Source: a virus. From it: a stretch of 20,652 bases of DNA. The first letter of the stretch is position 1. Each line of letters starts with the position of its first letter. Positions 5,860 through 12,315 of this stretch are shown here, piece after piece. The stretch lies in IMG/VR virus record IMGVR_UViG_3300044956_001029, positions 1 to 20,652 of that record; one strand, given 5' to 3'. Both the position numbers and the translations under genes were made by a program. The notes beneath the pieces were generated by a model. It was given only the letters and a program-made list of their open reading frames with translations. It did no database searches and was not told the origin of the DNA.

Positions 5860-5893
5860 TCCCCAATAGCTCAGTCGGTAGAGTAGCAGACTT
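5860..5893 (+). pseudogene. truncated tRNA (5' half only), interrupted by a homing endonuclease gene
   Basis: TCCCCAA (acceptor strand), TAGCTCAGTCGGTAGAG (D arm) and GCAGACTTA up to the anticodon loop form a good tRNA 5' half, 7 nt after the tRNA-Thr CCA. The sequence then departs from any cloverleaf and leads to the endonuclease gene at 5937. No matching TCTGC anticodon-stem strand with T arm follows. The original anticodon might have been TAG or TTA-something and cannot be fixed. The broken point near the anticodon loop is a usual target for mobile elements in tRNA genes. Confidence 0.65.
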
Positions 5894-5936
5894 AGAGAGC
5901 AAGTTTTATATAAATAAACGTATGGAGGAATCTAAT

Positions 5937-6563
5937 ATGTTTATTTGTAAATACTGCGACAAGGAATGTAAGAACAGTAATTCACTAAGGAATCACGAAA
6001 GATTATGTAAAAACAATCCAAATAGACAATTTACGCCTTTTCATTGTCAAAAGTTTCAGAATTCTTCTAGTAAGAGAGGAAATCAGTATACTAAAGCAAA
6101 GAAATTAGGTTTAGATATTCCGCAGATTAGTGATTCAACTAGAGAAAAACTCAAAAAAGCTTATTCTTCTAGAACAAGTGAGTGGCACAAAGAAAATGGG
6201 AAAAAGATTTCTGAAACGATTAATAAAAAAGTTAAAGAAGGAACATGGCATACTTCACTGGCAAAACATATGCACATTGAGTATAATGGCATTGATTTAC
6301 ACGGGTCGTGGGAGTTGGCTTATGCGAAATATCTTGATGCTAATAACATTCGTTGGATTAGAAATAAAGACTCATTTACTTATGTCTATGACGGTAAAGA
6401 AAGAAAATACACACCTGACTTTTATCTAATCGATTCAGATGAATATATAGAAATAAAAGGATACAAGACTAAAAAAGATGAAGCAAAATGGTCTCAATTT
6501 CCTAAACATAGAAAATTAATAATTCTAATGCGAAAAGAATTTAAAGATTTGAAATTAATTTAA
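5937..6563 (+). CDS. homing endonuclease, zinc finger plus PD-(D/E)XK nuclease
   Basis: 208 residues from the ATG at 5937, preceded by GGAGGA; the longer frame crosses the tRNA-Thr gene. Order: a C2HC finger (Cys4, Cys7, His20, Cys24), a basic linker, a NUMOD3-like helix pair SDSTREKLKKAYSS and GKKISETINKKVKEGTW (about 65-104), then a nuclease domain: GSWELAYAKYLDANNI (Glu126), KYTPDFYL (Asp161) and YIEIKGY (Glu172, Lys174). The PD...ExK arrangement resembles the Vsr-like nucleases fused in I-Bth0305I-type homing enzymes. It is strongly AT-rich compared with its neighbours, marking a recent insert that disrupted a tRNA gene. Confidence 0.85.
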   Translation: MFICKYCDKECKNSNSLRNHERLCKNNPNRQFTPFHCQKFQNSSSKRGNQYTKAKKLGLDIPQISDSTREKLKKAYSSRTSEWHKENGKKISETINKKVKEGTWHTSLAKHMHIEYNGIDLHGSWELAYAKYLDANNIRWIRNKDSFTYVYDGKERKYTPDFYLIDSDEYIEIKGYKTKKDEAKWSQFPKHRKLIILMRKEFKDLKLI

Positions 6564-6568
6564 TACAT

Positions 6569-6647
6569 TCCGCAGAATTCGAGCATGGTGCACGGACTTG
6601 ACTGTTAATCAATGATTAGCTGGGATCGTTACCCAGATGCGGAGCCA
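6569..6647 (+). tRNA. tRNA-Asn (anticodon GTT), divergent
   Basis: 79 nt. Acceptor TCCGCAG pairs with ATGCGGA except for the last pair; anticodon arm TTGA/TCAA around CTGTTAA gives GTT; T arm CTGGG-ATCGTTA-CCCAG; discriminator G and CCA. The D arm is poor: TTCG/CGGA can pair around an 11-nt loop, but then the 26-27 junction is one base short. The T loop is ATCGTTA instead of TTCRANY, and the variable region is 7 nt. It may be functional, or decaying next to the inserted nuclease gene. Confidence 0.62.
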
Positions 6648-6673
6648 TTTCAACTGAATTAGATTAAATTTAA

Positions 6674-6750
6674 TCTTCGATAGCTCAGTTGGTAGCAGCA
6701 GCGGACTCATAATCCGTCGGTCCGTGGTTCGAGCCCACGTTGGGGAGCCA
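6674..6750 (+). tRNA. tRNA-Met (anticodon CAT)
   Basis: 77 nt with encoded CCA. Anticodon arm GCGGA/TCCGT around CTCATAA gives CAT; T arm CGTGG-TTCGAGC-CCACG; discriminator G. The acceptor TCTTCGA/TTGGGGA pairs with three G-U wobbles. The unpaired first-base rule of initiator tRNA is not met (T1-A72 pairs), so an elongator Met or a lysidine-modified Ile tRNA is more likely than an initiator. Confidence 0.88.
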
Positions 6751-6791
6751 ACTACATGAAAAATTCAAATGCCCGAAAAGTCTGCTCTGTC

Positions 6792-6848
6792 ACTGGCCAA
6801 TATGCTCATAACACTGCGCCGTAGCCGGCTTCGCTGCCGGCTCTTGTC
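6792..6848 (+). promoter_or_regulatory. leader motif, copy 1 (candidate structured RNA)
   Basis: ACTGGCCAATATGCTCATAA, then CACTGCGCCGTA, a hairpin AGCCGGC-TTCGCT-GCCGGCT, and CTCTTGTC. The same order recurs at 8272-8328. It ends 25 nt before the DUF2061 gene start. I do not recognise it as a known riboswitch; see findings. Confidence 0.6.
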
Positions 6849-6873
6849 CTTTAAATGACTTAGAAGAAAATCA

Positions 6874-7035
6874 ATGACAAAAGTAAAATTTTATGAGCAG
6901 GTCATGCGTAGTCTTGGCAAAGTTGTAACCTGGAGAATTTTAGTTACTATTACTAATTTTTTTGGTGGATGGATTGCGTCGGGCAATCCCAGGGTAGGAC
7001 TAGGTGTAGTTAGTTTTGCGCTGGTAACCATATAA
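6874..7035 (+). CDS. DUF2061-like small membrane protein
   Basis: 53 residues, beginning MTKVKFYEQVMRSLGKVVTW. The SLGKVVTWRILVTITNFFGGWIASGN stretch (about 13-38) matches the DUF2061 pattern of a K-x-x-T-W-R start, a membrane helix and a turn with T/SGN, followed by a second helix GLGVVSFALVTI. It should sit in the inner membrane; its role is unknown. It is the first gene behind leader motif copy 1, with a short AGAAG site about 10 nt upstream. The next gene starts 8 nt after the stop. Confidence 0.65.
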   Translation: MTKVKFYEQVMRSLGKVVTWRILVTITNFFGGWIASGNPRVGLGVVSFALVTI

Positions 7036-7043
7036 GGAACGAT

Positions 7044-7211
7044 ATGTCAAAACTATCAGACACACTCAAAGCTGCACTAAATAAAAAAAGTGGTATCCAT
7101 CATCCAGATGGTAGTGATGCTGGAACTGCTGTAGAAAAGAAAACTAAGAAATCAGGCACTCCGGTGATTGGTAAAAAACCACCAACTCGTAGTGCCGGAC
7201 GTGGCAGATAA
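7044..7211 (+). CDS. small basic hypothetical protein
   Basis: 55 residues, very rich in Lys, Gly, Ser and Pro: MSKLSDTLKAALNKKSGIHH at the start and a disordered basic end PVIGKKPPTRSAGRGR. An AAGGAA ribosome binding site precedes the ATG. The predicted short helix plus disordered basic tail would suit nucleic-acid or protein binding. The family is not known to me. It is 8 nt from both neighbours in a three-gene unit. Confidence 0.6.
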   Translation: MSKLSDTLKAALNKKSGIHHPDGSDAGTAVEKKTKKSGTPVIGKKPPTRSAGRGR

Positions 7212-7219
7212 ACTATACT

Positions 7220-8206
7220 ATGTTACAAACTTTATCCCCGACTACTGAATTAAACTTAACGTTTGATCGATCTAACTTACAAATTCTTAAACCCTATTTT
7301 GATATTAACTTTGCTACTGCGCCTTTAAATGAAAAAATAATTTTTTTTAACAATTTAAAAACGGTTTGTCAAACTAGTCTAGGTTTGGCGCATTGTATGC
7401 AACATCATCTGGCTGCTAGAACTGCTGTGCAGTTAAGTGCTGCAACACACACGTTGGTTAATACGACCAACTTTTCTGATGTAATTGGGTGTTACAGTAT
7501 AGTAAAGCGTAGTGATAAATTAATATTAGACCAACACTTGCTCAATGGCACTAAGAGATGGTTTAGTAATATTCATATAGCCGACTTTGGTGTTTTACAA
7601 ATTTCCGATGGCGAGAAAATTAAATTAGTTTATCTTGATCTTAAACAAGTTTTGCATGAAATCAAACACGACTCATTTACTCCAATAGGCATGGAGATAG
7701 CACGAGCCGGCGATCTTGTGGTGGATCGCCATCAGGTTCCTGACATTGACATACTAGGTTATGCTGGCACCCAGCAGTTTTTCCAACAAAGCAATTTTAC
7801 CAGTTATTGTTTTTTAACTAATCATTATGCTTTAACCAAATCACTCTTTTTAGACATCAAGCAATACGCAGAAAAAAATCAATGTGGCGCAGAATTTGAT
7901 TTAAAAAAATTAGAAATAGATGTTTGCAGTTTAGAAATGCAGTGGCAAGACAATCTTAAATCTTTAGCGCAAACTGAACTTACTAACGAATTTTGGAATC
8001 GCCGAAACACGCAATATGCATTCAGTAAAAAAACTTTAATATCTGTAATACAATTTGTTTTGGAGATTGGAGTCACGTATTTTGTAGATGCCAATAGTCC
8101 GTATAGCCAACGATTTAGAGATGCTATTACTTACTGTAGTCATATGCATCCACTGTATCGGTTTGGGCAGCATTTTCACTTGCTTGATCTTACCGCCGAT
8201 AAATAA
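7220..8206 (+). CDS. acyl-CoA dehydrogenase-superfamily-like protein
   Basis: 328 residues. The middle region follows the acyl-CoA dehydrogenase/DszC flavoprotein plan: a helix GLAHCMQHHLAARTAVQL (about 54-71), then LNGTKRWFSNIHIADFGVLQ (the G-x-K-x-W-I-S-N strand, about 108-127), a beta region FTPIGMEIARAGDLVVDRHQVP (the G-x-R-x-x-x-x-x-x-x-D-x-x-VP segment), and a C-terminal helical domain ending SQRFRDAITYCSHMHPLYRFG, the usual R-x-x-RD-x-x-T-x-x-x-H element. It is shorter than typical (about 380) and its N-terminal domain is reduced, so FAD binding and catalysis are uncertain. Substrate unknown. Third gene after leader copy 1. Confidence 0.55.
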   Translation: MLQTLSPTTELNLTFDRSNLQILKPYFDINFATAPLNEKIIFFNNLKTVCQTSLGLAHCMQHHLAARTAVQLSAATHTLVNTTNFSDVIGCYSIVKRSDKLILDQHLLNGTKRWFSNIHIADFGVLQISDGEKIKLVYLDLKQVLHEIKHDSFTPIGMEIARAGDLVVDRHQVPDIDILGYAGTQQFFQQSNFTSYCFLTNHYALTKSLFLDIKQYAEKNQCGAEFDLKKLEIDVCSLEMQWQDNLKSLAQTELTNEFWNRRNTQYAFSKKTLISVIQFVLEIGVTYFVDANSPYSQRFRDAITYCSHMHPLYRFGQHFHLLDLTADK

Positions 8207-8271
8207 TTTCTGCAACGCCGGGTAGTTCCGACGGTCGGTATCAAAGCGACGCCTAGGGTTTATGCCCTTTT

Positions 8272-8328
8272 ACTGACTAATATGCTCATAACGCCGCACC
8301 GTATGTAAATCATCTACTAGCTCCTGTC
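8272..8328 (+). promoter_or_regulatory. leader motif, copy 2 (candidate structured RNA)
   Basis: ACTGACTAATATGCTCATAA, then CGCCGCACCG, a hairpin TATGTA-AATCATC-TACTA with a different sequence from copy 1 but the same place, and GCTCCTGTC. It ends 24 nt before the start of the TctC-like gene, nearly the same spacing as in copy 1. The preceding 8207-8271 stretch has further short GC-rich complements (CCGAC/GTCGG; AGGG/CCCT) that may belong to the leader. Confidence 0.6.
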
Positions 8329-8352
8329 TACCAATTAACCCAGGAAACAACT

Positions 8353-9246
8353 ATGAAATATCTCTTGTCATTTTTTTTACTAGTAGCATCTGCTGTCAGT
8401 TCAGCTGTCGAAACAATAAAAATTTATTCACCATACAGTCCTACACACAGTGGTACTCCGGCCATGCTGAGAATTATCGAACAGGCCAATGTTTCACAAA
8501 ACATTTATCGATTTGTGTTGGAATTCCGTCCCGGTGGTAATCAGCTGATTGCGATCAAGAGCATGGACCCTGAAAACAGCTTGGCCGTTATTGCTCCATC
8601 GTTTGTTGAACATGCAGTATCCGGAGCATTGAATCGCAACGACTACATACCTGTTCATTCACTGGGCAACGCCTGTTGGGCAGTGATTGCCAACAAACCA
8701 TTAACTGATGCCAAAGAGTTTGTGGTGGGAGGTGTAGCATTTGGCAATGCCACCCATCTTACTGCTCTTGCTCTGGGAGAAAAATACGGGTTTAATAGTA
8801 GATATATTGTTTTCAAATCCAATAACGATGCCTTGATCAACCTGGCCGGCGGCAATGGAATAGAATTAGTCGTGGACCGATTCGAAGCCTATCAGGCCTT
8901 GGTCACAAAAAATAAAAACATACAAGTGGTTGCTGTCAGCTGCCCAGAACGACTACCACAAATTCCAAAAGTAAAAACGTTACAAGAACTCGGCATTGCT
9001 GCCCCTTATATTTTTAATATAACTGTGTCCCATGCCAGCATGAATGCGGCCAGAAGGCAAGCCATATCAATGATTTTAAATGATGCCACAGTAAAAGTAG
9101 GCAAAAATGAAATTTTCAGATTATCTGCAATGAGGCCTCCGGTGTTTGACAAAAAAAGTGATCTGAATTTTTTTACAGATTCTATCGAACTGGTTTCTAA
9201 ATTACAATCGCAATTCAAAACTCAAATCAACTCTGATAAACAGTGA
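8353..9246 (+). CDS. TctC-like periplasmic substrate-binding protein
   Basis: 297 residues. A signal peptide (residues 1-18, MKYLLSFFLLVASAVSSA) leads into a TctC/Bug-type binding protein: EFRPGGNQLIAIKSM (about 57-71), the central NNDALINLAGGNGIELVVDRF segment (about 156-176), and VVAVSCPERLPQIPKVKTLQELG (about 191-213), which matches the family's SPERxPxxPxxPTxxExG signature. Such proteins bind small carboxylates in the periplasm for tripartite tricarboxylate transporters. No TctA/TctB genes are nearby, so it may bind a metabolite for a host transporter or have another job. It overlaps the next gene by 4 nt (GTGA). Confidence 0.82.
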   Translation: MKYLLSFFLLVASAVSSAVETIKIYSPYSPTHSGTPAMLRIIEQANVSQNIYRFVLEFRPGGNQLIAIKSMDPENSLAVIAPSFVEHAVSGALNRNDYIPVHSLGNACWAVIANKPLTDAKEFVVGGVAFGNATHLTALALGEKYGFNSRYIVFKSNNDALINLAGGNGIELVVDRFEAYQALVTKNKNIQVVAVSCPERLPQIPKVKTLQELGIAAPYIFNITVSHASMNAARRQAISMILNDATVKVGKNEIFRLSAMRPPVFDKKSDLNFFTDSIELVSKLQSQFKTQINSDKQ

Positions 9247-10391
9247 CTTATCTATACCACAACAAAGGGGTTTACACCTGCAACGGTAAACCTTTTTTTA
9301 ATAAACTGGAAGCCATACTAGAAGCCAACCGGTCGGGTCAACACATAGATTGGGACTATCACAATGCCGTCTTTGGACAAACTCGCTGGGATCTTGACCC
9401 ACCGGTTGAGCTAGAAGAATTGTATCGCCAACGAGCACTGCAACTTCGCGAAGCTTATGATCATCTTGTTTTGTTCTATTCTGGCGGTGTGGATTCGTGG
9501 TACATACTTCGAACCTTTATTAAAAACAATATCAAACTGGACGAAATCTATATGTTTGGTGCGTTCGAAGCTGAAGAAAAAATGTATGGCACGTGGGGAT
9601 ACGATACCAGTCCCGGTTACTATACCAGAGAAATTCAGCAGGCTTTACCACAACTACGACAACTAGTGGCCAAACACAATATCAAGATCAATGTTTATGA
9701 CTGGACTAAAAATATATTAGAGGCAGCCAACCACCCAGACTGGTTTTGGCATGCTGGAGTGCGCTTTGATCCCACCTGCATGGTTCGTAGCAAGTTCCAC
9801 AAAATATTCCGCGAACATAATGAACTGTTGCACCGAGGCAAACGAGTTGGATTTGTTTATGGAGTAGATAAACCTCGCTTATTAAGAGACGACACAAATA
9901 TTTATTTTGCGTTCTTGGATGTTATCATGACCACAGGCACGATGCCCACCAACGATATTCTTGGAGAATATTGGGAAAATGATGAATACTTTTACTGGAG
10001 CCCAAATCTTCCTGAGCTAGCAGTCAAACAAAGTCATGTGGTTGTAAATTGGTTACAAGCCAACAATAAAACTCATCTTATCAAACACATGAACAATATT
10101 GCCGACTTTCATGATGAAAACTATTACCGAGAAGTTAATTTCAGCATTTATCCCGAATGGAATCACAATACCTGGCAAATCAAAAAGCCCACCAAGGCTG
10201 TATGGAACGAAATGAGCCGTTGGTTTATCGAAGGCGAATTTGAGGCCAAAATCAAATGGATGAATAGCCTGCACGAATTGGAAAGAATATGTGGCAAACA
10301 ATGGTTCAACGGAAATACTGTGTACGATGGGCTCAGAGGTCACCTGAGCCCTTTGTATAAAATAGCGACTTACGCCCAGGTTGACCCATGA
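9243..10391 (+). CDS. PP-loop (N-type ATP pyrophosphatase) family protein
   Basis: 382 residues from a GTG overlapping the upstream TGA. A PP-loop SGGVDSWYILRTF starts at Ser80 (SGGxDS signature), preceded by the strand HLVLFY. This fold adenylates a substrate in QueC, asparagine synthetase C-domain, tRNA thiolases and PAPS reductase. The rest, with long aromatic-rich stretches such as HPDWFWHAGVRFDP and EYWENDEYFYW, does not match any of these closely, so the substrate is open. The N-terminal 70 residues (NKGVYTCNGKPFFNKLEAI) look like a small extra domain. Coupled translation with the TctC-like gene hints at a shared small-molecule task. Confidence 0.72.
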   Translation: MTYLYHNKGVYTCNGKPFFNKLEAILEANRSGQHIDWDYHNAVFGQTRWDLDPPVELEELYRQRALQLREAYDHLVLFYSGGVDSWYILRTFIKNNIKLDEIYMFGAFEAEEKMYGTWGYDTSPGYYTREIQQALPQLRQLVAKHNIKINVYDWTKNILEAANHPDWFWHAGVRFDPTCMVRSKFHKIFREHNELLHRGKRVGFVYGVDKPRLLRDDTNIYFAFLDVIMTTGTMPTNDILGEYWENDEYFYWSPNLPELAVKQSHVVVNWLQANNKTHLIKHMNNIADFHDENYYREVNFSIYPEWNHNTWQIKKPTKAVWNEMSRWFIEGEFEAKIKWMNSLHELERICGKQWFNGNTVYDGLRGHLSPLYKIATYAQVDP

Positions 10392-10410
10392 TGCCGCATT
10401 CGGCTATAAT
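10381..10410 (+). promoter_or_regulatory. sigma70-type promoter (TTGACC type), predicted leaderless transcript
   Basis: TTGACC at 10381-10386, 18 nt, TATAAT at 10405-10410. The -35 lies in the last codons of the PP-loop gene. Only six bases separate the -10 from the ATG at 10417, so the transcript should start at or next to the A of the start codon. Confidence 0.7.
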
Positions 10411-10416
10411 ACCGGT

Positions 10417-10650
10417 ATGAAACTACAAATCAACGAACTGTTGCAATGGACCGGTGCTGTGTTTATCATAGCCGGATACAGTCTAAATTCTGTAGGGCCC
10501 GGTGCCTATCCTTACAATATCATTGCCTTCTTTGTGGGCACTGTTCTGTTTATGACCTGGAGTATCCGTGTTGCAAATCGCCCACAGTTCGTAGTTAATG
10601 CAGTGGCACTGGCGATCGGGCTGGCAGGGCTGATCAAAGCATTTGGTTGA
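10417..10650 (+). CDS. small integral membrane protein
   Basis: 77 residues from the ATG at 10417; a longer frame from 10381 would begin inside the promoter. Three hydrophobic segments: LLQWTGAVFIIAGYSL (about 8-23), YNIIAFFVGTVLFMTWSI (about 33-50) and FVVNAVALAIGLAGLI (about 58-73), with short polar links. It resembles small inner-membrane proteins of the CBU_0592 or PnuC-fragment kind, but I cannot assign a transport role. Probably translated from a leaderless mRNA. Its TGA stop lies inside the next TTGACC -35 box. Confidence 0.7.
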   Translation: MKLQINELLQWTGAVFIIAGYSLNSVGPGAYPYNIIAFFVGTVLFMTWSIRVANRPQFVVNAVALAIGLAGLIKAFG

Positions 10651-10675
10651 CCAAAAAATCCCGTTTTGCTATACT
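10647..10675 (+). promoter_or_regulatory. sigma70-type promoter (TTGACC type)
   Basis: TTGACC at 10647-10652 contains the TGA stop (10648-10650) of the preceding gene; 17 nt; TATACT at 10670-10675. The next gene starts at 10705 after AAAAAGGAG. Confidence 0.75.
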
Positions 10676-10704
10676 ACTTGTATGGAAACTAAAAAGGAGC
10701 GGGG

Positions 10705-10914
10705 ATGGCCCATATTGTTTTCGAACACAATCAAAAATATGGCCCACGTAAGGGACTCGAAGGACCGTTTCATTACCCCAGTGGTACTGTCCTGTATTAC
10801 GATCCCCAAGCAGGAGAGTATTACGACCCGCGCACTGATTTCTATGTGGATCGTGCAGATGTGGCTGTTTTGCAACAGCAGATCATTGATAGATTGACGC
10901 AGAAGTCTGCATAA
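10705..10914 (+). CDS. hypothetical protein rich in aromatic residues
   Basis: 69 residues, MAHIVFEHNQKYGPRKGLEG at the start, then PSGTVLYYDPQAGEYYDPRTDFYVD, a beta-hairpin-like stretch of YYDP repeats, and a helical end VAVLQQQIIDRLTQKSA. It has its own promoter and a strong AAAAAGGAG site 8 nt upstream. An overlapping frame at 10643-10897 is rejected for lacking both. No family recognised; the next promoter starts inside its 3' end. Confidence 0.7.
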   Translation: MAHIVFEHNQKYGPRKGLEGPFHYPSGTVLYYDPQAGEYYDPRTDFYVDRADVAVLQQQIIDRLTQKSA

Positions 10915-10922
10915 CATACAAT
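10894..10922 (+). promoter_or_regulatory. sigma70-type promoter for the MoxR gene
   Basis: TTGACG at 10894-10899, 17 nt, TACAAT at 10917-10922. It begins in the last codons of the preceding gene and lies about 30 nt before the ATG at 10954, which has AAGGA upstream. Confidence 0.6.
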
Positions 10923-10953
10923 ATACTTTTAACTGCAACCCAAGGACACAGCC

Positions 10954-12042
10954 ATGTCAGAAACAAGAACAGTCACTTCAGTGCAGGCTCGCAAGAGCCT
11001 GCTGATAGCATTTAAACGCCAACGCCCATTGTTTCTTTGGGGGCCGCCGGGCATTGGCAAAAGCGAGTTGATTGCAGACATTACCAAGGAACTGGGGGGT
11101 CACATGATCGACCTGCGCCTGGGACAAATGGAGCCCACCGACATTCGTGGTATTCCGTTTTATAATCGAGACCTGGGCAAGATGGACTGGGCTCCGCCGG
11201 TTGATTTGCCCGACGAGGAACTGGCCGGCCGGTATCCTATCGTTGTGTTGTTCATGGACGAGCTGAATTCGGCAGCTCCTAGTGTGCAGGCCGCAGCTTA
11301 TCAGCTGATTCTCAATCGTCGAGTAGGCAAGTATGTGTTGCCAGACAATGTTGTGCTGGTTGCCGCGGGCAATAGAGAAAGCGACAAAGGTGTCACTTAT
11401 CGTATGCCCACACCATTGGCCAACCGTTTCATTCACCAAGAGATGAGAGTTGATTTTTCCAGCTACCAACAGTGGGCTGTTAAAAACAACATTCACAAAG
11501 ATGTGGTAGGTTACTTGAGCTTTGCCAAGCAGGACCTGTACGATTTTGATGCCAAGAGTTCTAGTCGTGCCTTTGCCACACCGCGCACTTGGACCTTTGT
11601 GAGTGAATTGTTGCAGGATGACAGCAGTGACGAAGACACACTCACCAATTTGATCGCTGGTACTATCGGCGAAGGACTTGCTGTCAAGTTCATGGCACAC
11701 CGCAGGATTTCGGGTCGCATGCCTCGGCCCGAAGACATCTTGAGTGGCAAAGAGAAGGAACTTGATGTCAAAGAAGTATCGGCCATGTACAGTTTGGTGA
11801 TCTCCATGTGCTACGAGCTCAAAAGTGCAATCGAGCGCAAGGTAACAGACAAACAGTTTCACGAAATGAGTGACAACTTCTTTGCCTACATGATGAAGAA
11901 CTTTGAGACCGAGCTGGTTGTGATGGGTGCTAGAATTGCACTGACCACATACAACTTGCCGTTCCAGCCGACCAAGCTGAAGAACTTTGACGAGTTCCAT
12001 CAGCGTTATGGCAAGTATATCTTGCAGGCCAGCGACAAGTAA
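10954..12042 (+). CDS. MoxR-family AAA+ ATPase
   Basis: 362 residues. Walker A GPPGIGKSE (residues 30-38), Walker B VVLFMDE (97-103), sensor 1 in VAAGN (136-140) and an arginine-finger-like PLANRF (154-159) are in order, and NSAAPSVQAAAYQLILNRRVG is the usual MoxR segment after Walker B. MoxR ATPases act with VWA-domain partners as chaperones that insert metals or remodel protein complexes; the partner here is likely the VWA protein at 13274. A promoter at 10894 and AAGGA upstream of the ATG support the start. A terminator-like structure follows. A 340-codon antisense frame across it is a codon-bias shadow. Confidence 0.88.
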   Translation: MSETRTVTSVQARKSLLIAFKRQRPLFLWGPPGIGKSELIADITKELGGHMIDLRLGQMEPTDIRGIPFYNRDLGKMDWAPPVDLPDEELAGRYPIVVLFMDELNSAAPSVQAAAYQLILNRRVGKYVLPDNVVLVAAGNRESDKGVTYRMPTPLANRFIHQEMRVDFSSYQQWAVKNNIHKDVVGYLSFAKQDLYDFDAKSSSRAFATPRTWTFVSELLQDDSSDEDTLTNLIAGTIGEGLAVKFMAHRRISGRMPRPEDILSGKEKELDVKEVSAMYSLVISMCYELKSAIERKVTDKQFHEMSDNFFAYMMKNFETELVVMGARIALTTYNLPFQPTKLKNFDEFHQRYGKYILQASDK

Positions 12043-12051
12043 AATGAGTTA

Positions 12052-12106
12052 GGAGGGCGGTGTTGTAGTATAACACCGGCTGTGTTTGCACCGCCCTTCG
12101 ACTTTT
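12052..12106 (+). terminator. terminator with a competing inner hairpin
   Basis: GGAGGGCGGTG (12052-12062) can pair over 11 positions with CACCGCCCTTC (12089-12099), followed by GACTTTTTG. The GGTGTT in its 5' arm can instead pair with AACACC (12072-12077) around GTAGTAT. The two foldings exclude each other, as in an attenuator. The terminator is convincing; the switch is inference. Confidence 0.6.
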
Positions 12107-12114
12107 TGTAATAT

Positions 12115-12315
12115 GTGAAACTGGCACCAATTTACTTTTCAAGGCACTGCTCGACGAGTCATCGAACTGTTCAACAGTGCCAACGTGAATTGGGCGCACA
12201 GAGATACCGTTGGGATTTTGACAGTGGCGATTGGCAACTAGCTGTCTGTATCAAAGCCAACCAACCTGCTGCCTTTTACATGTTGAAGTTTGGCAATAAG
12301 GATAACACAATTTGA
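12115..12315 (+). CDS. small hypothetical protein
   Basis: 66 residues from a GTG at 12115, just after the terminator-like structure. The product carries RHCSTSHRTVQQCQRELG and then WDFDSGDWQLAVCIKANQPA with a closing FYMLKFG. I do not recognise it. The layout (a polar helix, then W-x-F strands, then x-F-x-LKFG) is like the neighbour at 12312, suggesting two related small proteins. Its TGA overlaps the TTG start of that neighbour. No good ribosome binding site is visible, so the start is uncertain. Confidence 0.5.
   Translation: MKLAPIYFSRHCSTSHRTVQQCQRELGAQRYRWDFDSGDWQLAVCIKANQPAAFYMLKFGNKDNTI

Noticed and set aside
5860-6568. Group I intron in a tRNA with the nuclease gene inside it
   Set aside because: No 3' exon with a matching anticodon stem and T arm follows, and I could not make out the P3-P7 core.
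5860-6750. Trans-split tRNA made from the 5860 half and the 3' end of tRNA-Met
   Set aside because: Acceptor complementarity is perfect, but the anticodon stem GCAGA pairs less well with TCCGT than the local GCGGA does, and the downstream tRNA is complete by itself.
6792-8328. Leader motif as a glutamine (glnA/DP), THF or SAM-type riboswitch
   Set aside because: None of the conserved cores I know for these families is present.
10978-12000. 340-codon minus-strand frame opposite the MoxR ATPase gene
   Set aside because: It has no recognisable motif, promoter or ribosome binding site, and mirrors a convincing AAA+ gene; it is a by-product of codon bias.
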